Position numbers and translations under genes: made by a program
NCBI GenBank assembly: GCA_016296285.1
Contig: JAEDJP010000016.1
Location: 1 to 20,123 of the forward strand
From: Bacilli bacterium
GTDB lineage: Bacteria > Bacillota_I > Bacilli_A > RFN20 > CAG-826
DNA length: 20,123 bases
Direction of reading: 5' to 3'
Notes under the pieces: generated by a model
What the model was told of the DNA's origin: nothing
Databases searched by the model: none
Seen by the model: only the letters and a program-made list of their open reading frames with translations
Shown here: piece after piece, positions 13,315-19,737 of the stretch
Position numbering within the stretch: the first letter of the stretch is position 1
Layout of the letters: each line of letters begins with the position of its first letter

Positions 13315-13797
13315 TTATTTTTTCTTCCGGGACGCGTAATGCCGCGCGACGACTTCCGGCACCAAAGGAGAGATATCGACCCCCGAGGCCTCCATCTCGT
13401 TGATTGCGCTAGAAGAGATGAACGCGGTATCCGACCCGGACATGAAGAACACCATGTCGACTCCCGGGCCCGCGAAGCGGTTCGCAGCGGCGAGCTGGAA
13501 TTCGTATTCGAAATCCGTGACGGCCCGGAGCCCGCGGATGATGTGGCGGCTGCCGTGGGCCAAGCAATAATCGACGGTGAGGCCGTCGGTCGCGTCCACG
13601 ATCACACGGTCCATGTCCTTGACCGCCTCTTTCATCATCGCGAGCCTCTCCTCGACGGGAAAGACGCTTTTCTTGCGCGGGTTGACCGCGAGCAGGAGGA
13701 TGACGCGGTCAAAGACCTCGAGGCTGCGGCGCAAAACGTCCATGTGCCCATTCGTGATGGGGCCGAATGACCCAGGGTAAACGCCGATCTTCTCCAT
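13315..13797 (-). CDS. coaD: Phosphopantetheine adenylyltransferase
   Basis: The 160-residue enzyme makes dephospho-CoA from 4'-phosphopantetheine and ATP, the fourth step of CoA synthesis. The nucleotidyltransferase motif YPGSFGPITNGH (7-18), NPRKKSVF, IIRGLRAVTDFEYE and the ISSSAI motif are present, and length is typical. Family members nearly always have GxFDP at the start of the motif; here Asp is Gly12. The TxGH histidine is kept. The start lies 1 bp after the rsmD stop and has AAGGAAGG upstream inside rsmD. It is the third gene of ylbF-rsmD-coaD, the same order as ylbF/ylbH/ylbI in Bacillus subtilis. Confidence 0.96.
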   Translation of the reverse strand: MEKIGVYPGSFGPITNGHMDVLRRSLEVFDRVILLLAVNPRKKSVFPVEERLAMMKEAVKDMDRVIVDATDGLTVDYCLAHGSRHIIRGLRAVTDFEYEFQLAAANRFAGPGVDMVFFMSGSDTAFISSSAINEMEASGVDISPLVPEVVARHYASRKKK

Positions 13798-13798
13798 A

Positions 13799-14329
13799 TC
13801 AAACCTTCCTTATATAAGATACGCGCGTGTAGCCGTATTTCTTTTCCTTGAAGATTTCGAAACCTTCCGGAATCGATGGGGTGCCCCCCTCGAATTCGAT
13901 GAGGATATTCGCATCGTCCTTCAAAAGCCCCTTGCCCTCTAGCAATCGCAAGGCTTCCCCATAGGCTTCTTTCATCGCGTACGGGGGGTCGAGGAAGACG
14001 ACGTCGAGGGGCTCCTCGATGCGCGCGATGCCCTCGCGGTAGTCAAAGGGAAGTACGACGCCTCTTGTTTCCTTGAGGCTCACGAGGTTCCGTTTGATGA
14101 CCCCATGGGTGTCCTTTTCGATGAAATACGCTTTCTTCGCCCCGCGGGAGAGGAACTCGATGCCCATGGCCCCGGATCCGGCGAAGATGTCCGCAATGAC
14201 GGCGTTTTCAAGAGAAGAAAGAAGACTCGAGGCGATGGCTTCGCGCACCCTGCTCTTGGTCGGGACCGTGAGGCTATCCGGGACTTCGAGGTTCCGCGAA
14301 CGGTAAAGGCCCCCGATGACCTTAATCAT
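13799..14329 (-). CDS. rsmD: 16S rRNA (guanine966-N2)-methyltransferase
   Basis: The 176-residue protein is an RsmD-type, SAM-dependent methyltransferase of 16S rRNA. The SAM-binding motif DIFAGSGAMGIE is at 47-58 and the catalytic DPPY at 114-117. The N-terminal MIKVIGGLYRSRNLEVP and PTKSRVREAIASSLL match the family. The start is at ATG 14329 because AGGAGG lies 4-5 nt upstream; a longer frame exists but begins with unrelated residues. The first codons overlap the end of ylbF by 8 bp (ATGATTAA), implying translational coupling. Confidence 0.95.
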   Translation of the reverse strand: MIKVIGGLYRSRNLEVPDSLTVPTKSRVREAIASSLLSSLENAVIADIFAGSGAMGIEFLSRGAKKAYFIEKDTHGVIKRNLVSLKETRGVVLPFDYREGIARIEEPLDVVFLDPPYAMKEAYGEALRLLEGKGLLKDDANILIEFEGGTPSIPEGFEIFKEKKYGYTRVSYIRKV

Positions 14330-14684
14330 GGGACCTCCTGCAGAACGTCGCTTCGGCGAAGGGCCCAAAAAGGATTTTCTCGACGCTTTCGTTCAGGCGG
14401 CGCAATGCCCCGTAAGCTAGTTGATAATCCCTGCAAAGGGGATGCTCGTCGAGGGCTTTTTTCGCTTCGTGGAAGGCTTTCGTCGCCTCGGCAATCTTTG
14501 CTTCGTCCTCAGAATCGCTCGCCCGTGCGTAGGCTTCCGCCTTTTCCTTGGCGGCGGATGAGAGCCTTGCCACTTCGTTTGAAGCGGAAAGAAGAGCCTC
14601 TTTTTCGTCAAGCAGGCGAGAACGTGGGTCGTTTTCAAGAACTTCCCTTAAAAGGAAGAGGGAGGCACGTGTCGTTTCGTTCAT
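14322..14684 (-). CDS. ylbF: YlbF/RicF family protein
   Basis: The 120-residue, mostly helical protein fits the Com_YlbF family (YlbF/YmcA). In Bacillus subtilis YlbF (RicF) works with YmcA and YaaT as the Y-complex, which directs RNase Y mRNA processing and affects competence and biofilm formation. The helices RSRLLDEKEALLSASNEVARLSS and ATKAFHEAKKALDEHPLCRDYQLAYGALRRLN are the family pattern. The assignment is supported by position directly before rsmD and coaD, as in Bacillus. AGGAGG stands 11 nt before ATG, a long spacing. A -10 GATAAT lies between them, so the transcript may also be leaderless. Confidence 0.85.
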   Translation of the reverse strand: MNETTRASLFLLREVLENDPRSRLLDEKEALLSASNEVARLSSAAKEKAEAYARASDSEDEAKIAEATKAFHEAKKALDEHPLCRDYQLAYGALRRLNESVEKILFGPFAEATFCRRSHD

Positions 14685-14690
14685 GTTTGA

Positions 14691-14718
14691 ATTATCCTCC
14701 TAGAAGTGGTGTCGACAA
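14691..14718 (-). promoter_or_regulatory. ylbF: Promoter of the ylbF-rsmD-coaD operon
   Basis: -35 TTGTCG (14718-14713) and -10 GATAAT (14696-14691) are 16 bp apart on the minus strand, directly after the terminator of the toxin gene. The predicted start coincides with the A of the ylbF ATG. Confidence 0.45.
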
Positions 14719-14745
14719 AGAAAAATCGCCCCGAACTCGGAGCGA
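14719..14745 (-). terminator. Terminator of the toxin-antitoxin operon
   Basis: TCGCTCC (14745-14739) pairs with GGGGCGA (14732-14726) and is followed by TTTTTCTTT. It is nearly identical to the tRNA-Ser terminator at 15286-15312. Confidence 0.85.
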
Positions 14746-14750
14746 AAGAT

Positions 14751-15017
14751 TCATCGGTAAATCTCTTTTCGGTGGCCGACGGAAAGGACCAGGATGACGA
14801 TTTTCCGGTCGTCGAGATGGCAAAGGAGGCGATAATCCCCAACGCGGTAACGCCACGACCCGGCAAGGTTCCCGCTCAAGCATTTGCCATGCGCCCGCGG
14901 ATCGAGGCAGCCCACGAGGTTCCTTTTGATCCACCCCATGATCATCAAGGCGATGGGGCGATCCAGCTTTTCCATTTGCTTGGCGGCAGATGGGGAGAAT
15001 TCGACGGTCCAGGTCAT
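14751..15017 (-). CDS. relE: RelE/ParE-family toxin
   Basis: The 88-residue product is a RelE-type toxin, expected to be a ribosome-dependent mRNA endonuclease. It begins MTWTVEFSPSAAKQMEKLD and ends WRYRVGDYRLLCHLDDRKIVILVLSVGHRKEIYR, the usual strand pattern with the family's arginines and terminal HRKEIYR. Its ATG overlaps the antitoxin stop (ATGA), the classic coupled arrangement of antitoxin first, toxin second. A longer open frame exists but lacks similarity. The loop LSGNLAGSWRYRVGDYR is the typical core. Confidence 0.93.
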   Translation of the reverse strand: MTWTVEFSPSAAKQMEKLDRPIALMIMGWIKRNLVGCLDPRAHGKCLSGNLAGSWRYRVGDYRLLCHLDDRKIVILVLSVGHRKEIYR

Positions 15018-15235
15018 TGAAGATCCAACGCCTTTTCCATTTCCGAAAAGGAAACCGTCTTTGGGTTGCTCGCGAAAAACTTCATCGCCTTTTCGTAGGT
15101 GTCCGCATCGAGCTCGTCCTCGATTTTCTCGAGGATGGCCTCCCGGACGGTCTCGGAAACGCTTTTGCCGTGGAGCTCCGCGTATTGCCGGATCAGTTCC
15201 GCTTCCGCGTCTTTGATTCTTAACGAGATGATCAT
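15014..15235 (-). CDS. relB: RelB-like antitoxin (DUF6290)
   Basis: The 73-residue protein has the ribbon-helix-helix N-terminus of DUF6290/RelB antitoxins (MIISLRIKDAEAELIRQYAE, then HGKSVSETVREAILEKIEDE) and a C-terminal toxin-binding tail (FSEMEKALDL). It should bind the 17-bp palindrome in its own promoter as well as the toxin. The start is set by AGGAGG 6 nt upstream; upstream in-frame residues come from the operator. It overlaps relE by 4 bp. Confidence 0.92.
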   Translation of the reverse strand: MIISLRIKDAEAELIRQYAELHGKSVSETVREAILEKIEDELDADTYEKAMKFFASNPKTVSFSEMEKALDLQ

Positions 15236-15247
15236 CCATTTCCTCCT

Positions 15248-15282
15248 GTAATACATTGTATTACGAAGGTGGCGGAACGCAA
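15248..15282 (-). promoter_or_regulatory. Toxin-antitoxin promoter with palindromic operator
   Basis: GTAATACA-T-TGTATTAC (15248-15264) is a perfect inverted repeat. The -10 TACAAT (15260-15255) lies within it and -35 TTGCGT is at 15282-15277, 16 bp upstream. This layout fits autorepression by the ribbon-helix-helix antitoxin. Confidence 0.75.
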
Positions 15283-15285
15283 GAT

Positions 15286-15312
15286 AAAGAAAAATCGCCC
15301 CTTTCGGAGCGA
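15286..15312 (-). terminator. Terminator of tRNA-Ser
   Basis: TCGCTCC (15312-15306) pairs with GGGGCGA (15301-15295) around GAAA and is followed by TTTTTCTTT on the minus strand. Confidence 0.85.
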
Positions 15313-15349
15313 TTTGCCGTTCACCCGGTTTCCCGGGACTTGGATCGTT

Positions 15350-15441
15350 TGGCGGAGAAACAGGGATTCGAACCCTGGCTGGAGCATGACCCCACTAACG
15401 GTTTTCGAAACCGCCCCCTTCAACCACTTGGGTATTTCTCC
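15350..15441 (-). tRNA. tRNA-Ser(CGA)
   Basis: The 92-nt cloverleaf has acceptor stem GGAGAAA/TTTCTCC, discriminator G and an encoded CCA. The anticodon loop TTCGAAA gives anticodon CGA, reading UCG. A long variable arm (TTAGTGGGGTCATGCTCCAG region) and T-arm GGTTCGAATCC are typical of serine tRNA. Its own promoter and terminator flank it. Confidence 0.96.
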
Positions 15442-15458
15442 AAGTAACGGCGTGCGTA

Positions 15459-15487
15459 ATGATAGCATTGGGGCCCCTTTCCTTCAA
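15459..15487 (-). promoter_or_regulatory. Promoter of tRNA-Ser
   Basis: -35 TTGAAG (15487-15482) and extended -10 TG-C-TATCAT (-10 at 15464-15459) are 17 bp apart. The 12-mer TGCTATCATTAC is the same as in the promoter at 9724-9752. Confidence 0.65.
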
Positions 15488-15514
15488 GCGGTGATTTCCG
15501 CGCGTAGCACGAGA

Positions 15515-15543
15515 TTATCAAACCTACCACTTTGTGGTATTCT
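15515..15543 (+). promoter_or_regulatory. Promoter and dyad before the GGDEF-EAL-like gene
   Basis: -35 TTATCA (15515-15520) and -10 TATTCT (15538-15543) are spaced 17 bp. The dyad TACCAC-ttt-GTGGTA (15525-15539) fills the spacer, as an operator would. The predicted start, about 15550, is at the ATG, so the message may be leaderless. Confidence 0.45.
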
Positions 15544-15550
15544 TTAGGCC

Positions 15551-17305
15551 ATGTGGGATGCATTGAAGGAAGCCTTCCTCGCGAACTGGCCCGTCTACGT
15601 TTCCTTGGCCCTCTTGGGCCTTCTTTTGGTGCTCGTCATCATCTTCCTCATCGTGTCTTCCTGCCGGAACACCCGCTTTTCCCGCGACCTTGAGCACGCG
15701 ATGAACTCGAGCAGGGTCTTCGTCATCGACGCCCAGAAGGAAACCGTCCGCTTCTTCAACGTCATGTCCCCTTCCGACGCGCAGGGCCCCTTGCCCCTCA
15801 ACGCCTTCTATTCCCGTTTCCCCCATGAGCAGCAGCCCGCGATCATGAAATGGATCCACGCCCTCACGGACAAAGACCTGCAAGGGGTGCCCGATTATTT
15901 CGAGATCGAGGCCGTCTCCGAGAAACGGAAGAAGGGCAAGTCCGATTTCTCGATGCTCGTCCTCGACCGCGTCGATCAGGAAAAGGGGATCATCCACCTG
16001 CAATCCTACCGCATGAGCTCCCTTAGCGCCGCCGGGGGCAAGAAGGAGAAGTCCGGCGTCGCGACCGCGAAGGATTTCGAGACCGCCCTCGCCTCCTCCT
16101 CGAAGAAGAAGGGCGTCACGATCCTCGCCATCCTCCGCTACCGCAGCATCCAAGACCAAGACGAAGGCATCGCCCATCTCGTCATGAATCAGGTCAAAAA
16201 CGTCCTCATCCCCTTCTCGAGTTCGCATCGCCTCTTGCTGCCCCTTGACGAAAACACCTTCGCCCTGAGCGATTTCCACATCGTCGCCAAGCCCGACGGC
16301 TTCCGCCTCGCCAAGGCGATGGCAGGGGCCATTTCCCGCTACCTTTCCCTCAACGGCTACCTCACGAGCATCGAGTTCCGCCTCGTGGTCCTCGAGCACA
16401 AGACGTTCGCCCACCAAGCCGACGCGATCCTCGGCCAACGCCTCAAGGCCCGGCAATACGCCTTCCCCGAGCCCTCGAAGATCCTCCTTTACGAGAAAGG
16501 CATGGAAACGCTGCTCCACGGGGAAGACGAATCCTCGTTCCACACCGAGGTCGACAACATCATCTCGCAGAACAAGATCTCCGTGAAATTCCGCCCCATC
16601 TTCGACGTGCGCAAGGAAGCCGTCTCGGGGTATCTTTCCGTCGCGATCCCAACGAATACTTACTTCGATTCCATGCGGGATCTTTACGATTACGCCCACA
16701 AGACGGGGGACGACCGCCGCCTTTTCTCCGCCATCGTCCGCCGCATGGTCGCGACCTTCGTGAGCGAGAACGCCCGCAACCCGAAAGCCAAGCTCTTCAT
16801 CCCGACCCGCTTCACGGACCGCGCCTTCCTCCTCCCGGTGTTCTCGCGCCTCCAAAGGGCCGCCGCCGCGAACCCCGTGTTCCTCTTCGACGAGGATGAC
16901 GTGGTCGCCCAATACGACCCAAGCGACCCCGAGGCCATCAGCGAGAGCATGCGCGAGATCAAGGCGAAAGGCTACGAAGTCGGCATCTTCCTCAAAAACG
17001 CGGAACTTTCCCTTCCTGCGAGCGTGTACAACGCCTATGATTATTTCGTTTGCGGCTTCAGCTTCGCGGGGAACGTCAACGCGATGGACGCGAAGATCCG
17101 CAGCAAGCTGCATAGCCTCGTCGAGCGGTTGCTCAAATACAAGAAGCCCATCATCGCAAGCGACATGGAGGACTGGTACGCCATCGAGATCATCGTCCGC
17201 AGCGGCCTCGATTACATCTCAAGCGACGCCTTCGCCCCCTACGAATTGATGCTCAACCCCCCGCCCGTGAAATCGGTGAAGAAAATCCGCGACATGAAGC
17301 CGTGA
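15551..17305 (+). CDS. Membrane protein with degenerate GGDEF and EAL domains
   Basis: The 584-residue product has one membrane segment at about 14-37, a linker region, a GGDEF-like domain (about 165-335) and an EAL-like domain (about 340-575). In the first, the GGDEF loop position reads PLDENTF (231-237). In the second, KISVKFRPIFDVRKEAVSGYLSVA keeps the QPI and GYE-A-L scaffold, but the EAL glutamate is lost (Leu362/Ser363). IIASDMEDWYAIEII replaces AEGVE. Cyclic-di-GMP synthesis or breakdown is therefore unlikely; binding or a structural role is possible. No ribosome binding site precedes ATG 15551. The proS gene starts 13 bp after the stop, so both are likely co-transcribed. Confidence 0.75.
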   Translation: MWDALKEAFLANWPVYVSLALLGLLLVLVIIFLIVSSCRNTRFSRDLEHAMNSSRVFVIDAQKETVRFFNVMSPSDAQGPLPLNAFYSRFPHEQQPAIMKWIHALTDKDLQGVPDYFEIEAVSEKRKKGKSDFSMLVLDRVDQEKGIIHLQSYRMSSLSAAGGKKEKSGVATAKDFETALASSSKKKGVTILAILRYRSIQDQDEGIAHLVMNQVKNVLIPFSSSHRLLLPLDENTFALSDFHIVAKPDGFRLAKAMAGAISRYLSLNGYLTSIEFRLVVLEHKTFAHQADAILGQRLKARQYAFPEPSKILLYEKGMETLLHGEDESSFHTEVDNIISQNKISVKFRPIFDVRKEAVSGYLSVAIPTNTYFDSMRDLYDYAHKTGDDRRLFSAIVRRMVATFVSENARNPKAKLFIPTRFTDRAFLLPVFSRLQRAAAANPVFLFDEDDVVAQYDPSDPEAISESMREIKAKGYEVGIFLKNAELSLPASVYNAYDYFVCGFSFAGNVNAMDAKIRSKLHSLVERLLKYKKPIIASDMEDWYAIEIIVRSGLDYISSDAFAPYELMLNPPPVKSVKKIRDMKP

Positions 17306-17318
17306 CAAGGAGAATCCC

Positions 17319-18761
17319 ATGAAAGAGAACAAAACCGTCAAAAACGAATCCATCACGTCCCGCGACGTCGATTTCGCCCAATGGTACACGGATGTCTGCC
17401 GCAAGGCGGAACTCATGGACTATAGCTCGGTGAAAGGGTTCATCGACTATCTGCCCTATGGCTACGCGATCTGGGAACAGATCCAGGCCTTCGCGAACCG
17501 CAAATTCAAGGAACACGGCGCCGAGAACGTCTATCTCCCCTGCGTCATCCCCTCCTCCCTTTTCGGCAAGGAGAAGGAACACATCGAGGGTTTCGCCCCG
17601 GAATGCCTCGTCGCGACCATCGGGGGCAACAAGAAGCTTGAGGATCCCCTCATCATCCGCCCCACCTCGGAAATCCTCTTCTCCGACATGTACAAGCGCC
17701 TCGTCTCGAGCTACCGCGACCTCCCGAAGATCTACAACCAGTGGTGCTCCGTCATCCGCTGGGAGAAGACGACCCGCCCCTTCCTCCGCGGCAGCGAATT
17801 CCTCTGGCAAGAAGGGCACTGCCTCTTCGAGACCGAGGAAGAAGCCAGGAAGAACACGATGGACATGCTCGAGGTCTACGATTCCATCGGCCGCGACCTC
17901 CTCGCCATCCCGTTCGTGAAGGGCAAGAAGACGGAACACGAGAAATTCGCGGGCGCCGTCGCGACCTACTCCATCGAGGCCCTCATGCATGATGGCAAGG
18001 CCCTCCAAAGCGGCACCACCCATTACCTCGGGACCGGGTTCGCGGAAGCCTTCGGCATCTCCTACCTCGGCCGCGACAACAAACTCCACGCCCCCCACCA
18101 AACCTCTTGGGGCGTCTCGACCCGCCTCATCGGCGCGGTCATCATGGTTCATGGCGACGACAACGGCCTCGTCTTGCCCCCCGAAGTCGCCCCGATCCAA
18201 GTCGTCATCGTCCCGATCCGCCAGCAAGCGGAAGGCATCCTCGAGAAGTGCCACGAGATCGCGGACAAGCTCAAATCCGTCGGCATCCGCGTCAAGGTCG
18301 ATGAAACCGACCACACCCCCGGCTGGAAATTCGCCGAATGGGAAATGAAGGGCGTCCCCCTTCGCCTCGAGCTCGGCCCCCGCGACCTCGCGGAAGGCAA
18401 GGTCGCCCTCAGCAAGCGCTATAACGGCGAGAAGCTCGTCGGGAGCATCGAGGACGTCGAGGCGGAAATCCCCGCCCTCCTCAAGGTCATCCAGGAGGAG
18501 ATGTATCAAAAGGCCCTCGCGTTCCTCCAAACCAAGATCGTGGATGTCGAGAACCTCGAGGAACTCAAGGCCGCCCTCGAGAAAGGCGGCTATGCCCGCA
18601 TGGCCTATTGCGGCGAGCCCGAATGCGAAGACGCGATCAAGGCCTTCACCAATGGGGGCACCGCGCGCTGCATCTACAAGGAAGAAGCCCCGGAAGGAAG
18701 CATCTGCCCTGTCTGTGGCAAGCCGTCCAAGATCGTCGCCTATTTCGCGAAAGCCTATTAA
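17319..18761 (+). CDS. proS: Prolyl-tRNA synthetase, short (archaeal/mycoplasma) type
   Basis: This 480-residue class II synthetase charges tRNA-Pro. Motifs: RPTSE (ATP site), RWEKTTRPFLRGSEFLWQEGH (motif 2), SGTTHYLGTGFAEAFGI, and QTSWGVSTRLIGAVIMVHGDDNGLVLPP (motif 3), followed by the anticodon-binding domain and a C-terminal zinc-type domain with four cysteines (YCGEPEC and CPVCG, plus RC) ending in Tyr. It lacks the long editing insertion of the usual bacterial form, matching type 3 enzymes. AAGGAGA lies 7 nt before the ATG. It has no separate promoter that I can see and is downstream of the GGDEF-EAL-like gene. Confidence 0.97.
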   Translation: MKENKTVKNESITSRDVDFAQWYTDVCRKAELMDYSSVKGFIDYLPYGYAIWEQIQAFANRKFKEHGAENVYLPCVIPSSLFGKEKEHIEGFAPECLVATIGGNKKLEDPLIIRPTSEILFSDMYKRLVSSYRDLPKIYNQWCSVIRWEKTTRPFLRGSEFLWQEGHCLFETEEEARKNTMDMLEVYDSIGRDLLAIPFVKGKKTEHEKFAGAVATYSIEALMHDGKALQSGTTHYLGTGFAEAFGISYLGRDNKLHAPHQTSWGVSTRLIGAVIMVHGDDNGLVLPPEVAPIQVVIVPIRQQAEGILEKCHEIADKLKSVGIRVKVDETDHTPGWKFAEWEMKGVPLRLELGPRDLAEGKVALSKRYNGEKLVGSIEDVEAEIPALLKVIQEEMYQKALAFLQTKIVDVENLEELKAALEKGGYARMAYCGEPECEDAIKAFTNGGTARCIYKEEAPEGSICPVCGKPSKIVAYFAKAY

Positions 18762-18777
18762 GCCAAACGAAAGAAAA

Positions 18778-18800
18778 GCCCGCGCATCGCGGGCTTTTTT
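18778..18800. terminator. Terminator of proS, shared with next gene
   Basis: GCCCGCG (18778-18784) pairs with CGCGGGC (18788-18794) around cat, followed by six T. The A-rich left side also gives a weaker tail on the minus strand. Confidence 0.9.
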
Positions 18801-18809
18801 GCTGTTCTC

Positions 18810-19640
18810 TTATCCGTTCATCGCGACCCAGATGGCCACGAGGACGAGGACGAGCACCCCGATGAGAACCCCGAAGATGATGCCGATGGTTTTCCACGAG
18901 AGGGCCCCAGCCCCGTAACCGTAGCGAAGGTAACGCGCATGGACGATCGGGATGGCGACGACCGAGACGAGGGCCAGGATGGTCGGGAGGATGACGGGAT
19001 ACATGAGAGCGTAACGATCCCCAAGCGACCCGAGGAACTCCGAGGCGAGGACGGTGGAGGCGATGGCGAGGATGATCCCGGCGATCATGACGATGGAAAG
19101 GGCGCGGGATTCGTATTCCTTGGCCCGGGAAGCCAAAAGATATGGGAAGTAATACATGCCATACATCGAGAACGCCATGAGGCCCCCGGCGAGTTCGCCC
19201 CCGACCTCGAGGAAGAAGAGGACCCAATAAGCGGCGAGCGTCATCAGGAATACGACATAGGCGTAGCGGAGGAAGAAGCGGAGGATCGCAAGAAGAAGGG
19301 AGAGGTAATCGCTTTGCCCTAGCCCCGAATCCGGATAGGCGAGGGTCTTTTTCTTCTTGCCTTTCGGAAGCGATTTCTGGGCGAGCTTCGCGGCAATCGG
19401 GGAAAGGAAAAGCGGGGAAAGCGCGAGAACGTCGAGGAGGATCGGGATGAAGAGGAACGTGGGGGCGGCAACCGCGATGTTGTAGGTCGCGCTCCCAAGG
19501 CCGATCAAGGTCAAAAGATACCCGAGGATCTGGGTGATGCCCATCGGGCTCTTCCCGGGGGTGTCGCTGTAATCGTAATCGTAGGTCGCGTCGCGGACGG
19601 AATAGGAGCCGTCGCCGTTGGAAGTGATCTCAAGGGTCAT
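18810..19640 (-). CDS. Polytopic membrane protein of unknown function
   Basis: The 276-residue product has a polar, tyrosine-rich N-terminus (SVRDATYDYDYSD), then about seven hydrophobic segments (roughly 36-56, 60-84, 118-146, 152-170, 182-204, 213-235 and 249-273). A basic loop KSLPKGKKKKTL lies between the second and third. I do not recognise the family. The N-terminal start has only a weak GAGAGA before it; a -10 TAGAAT (19670-19665) is suitably placed. It is convergent with proS and monocistronic. Confidence 0.75.
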   Translation of the reverse strand: MTLEITSNGDGSYSVRDATYDYDYSDTPGKSPMGITQILGYLLTLIGLGSATYNIAVAAPTFLFIPILLDVLALSPLFLSPIAAKLAQKSLPKGKKKKTLAYPDSGLGQSDYLSLLLAILRFFLRYAYVVFLMTLAAYWVLFFLEVGGELAGGLMAFSMYGMYYFPYLLASRAKEYESRALSIVMIAGIILAIASTVLASEFLGSLGDRYALMYPVILPTILALVSVVAIPIVHARYLRYGYGAGALSWKTIGIIFGVLIGVLVLVLVAIWVAMNG

Positions 19641-19737
19641 GGGATGTCTCTCTGCTTTTCTCCTATTCTATGGAAAGAATGCGAAGGGGATTTCCCGCGT
19701 CCATCGTTCCTTTACTTTCGCTTTGTTCGCCCTTGGC

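Noticed and set aside
18688..18705. A CGGAAGGAAGCA sequence resembling the SRP RNA core
   Set aside because: It lies inside proS in frame and lacks the flanking pairing of SRP RNA.
19641..19737. A terminator for the RecG-C-like gene
   Set aside because: No stem with a T tail could be found on the minus strand.
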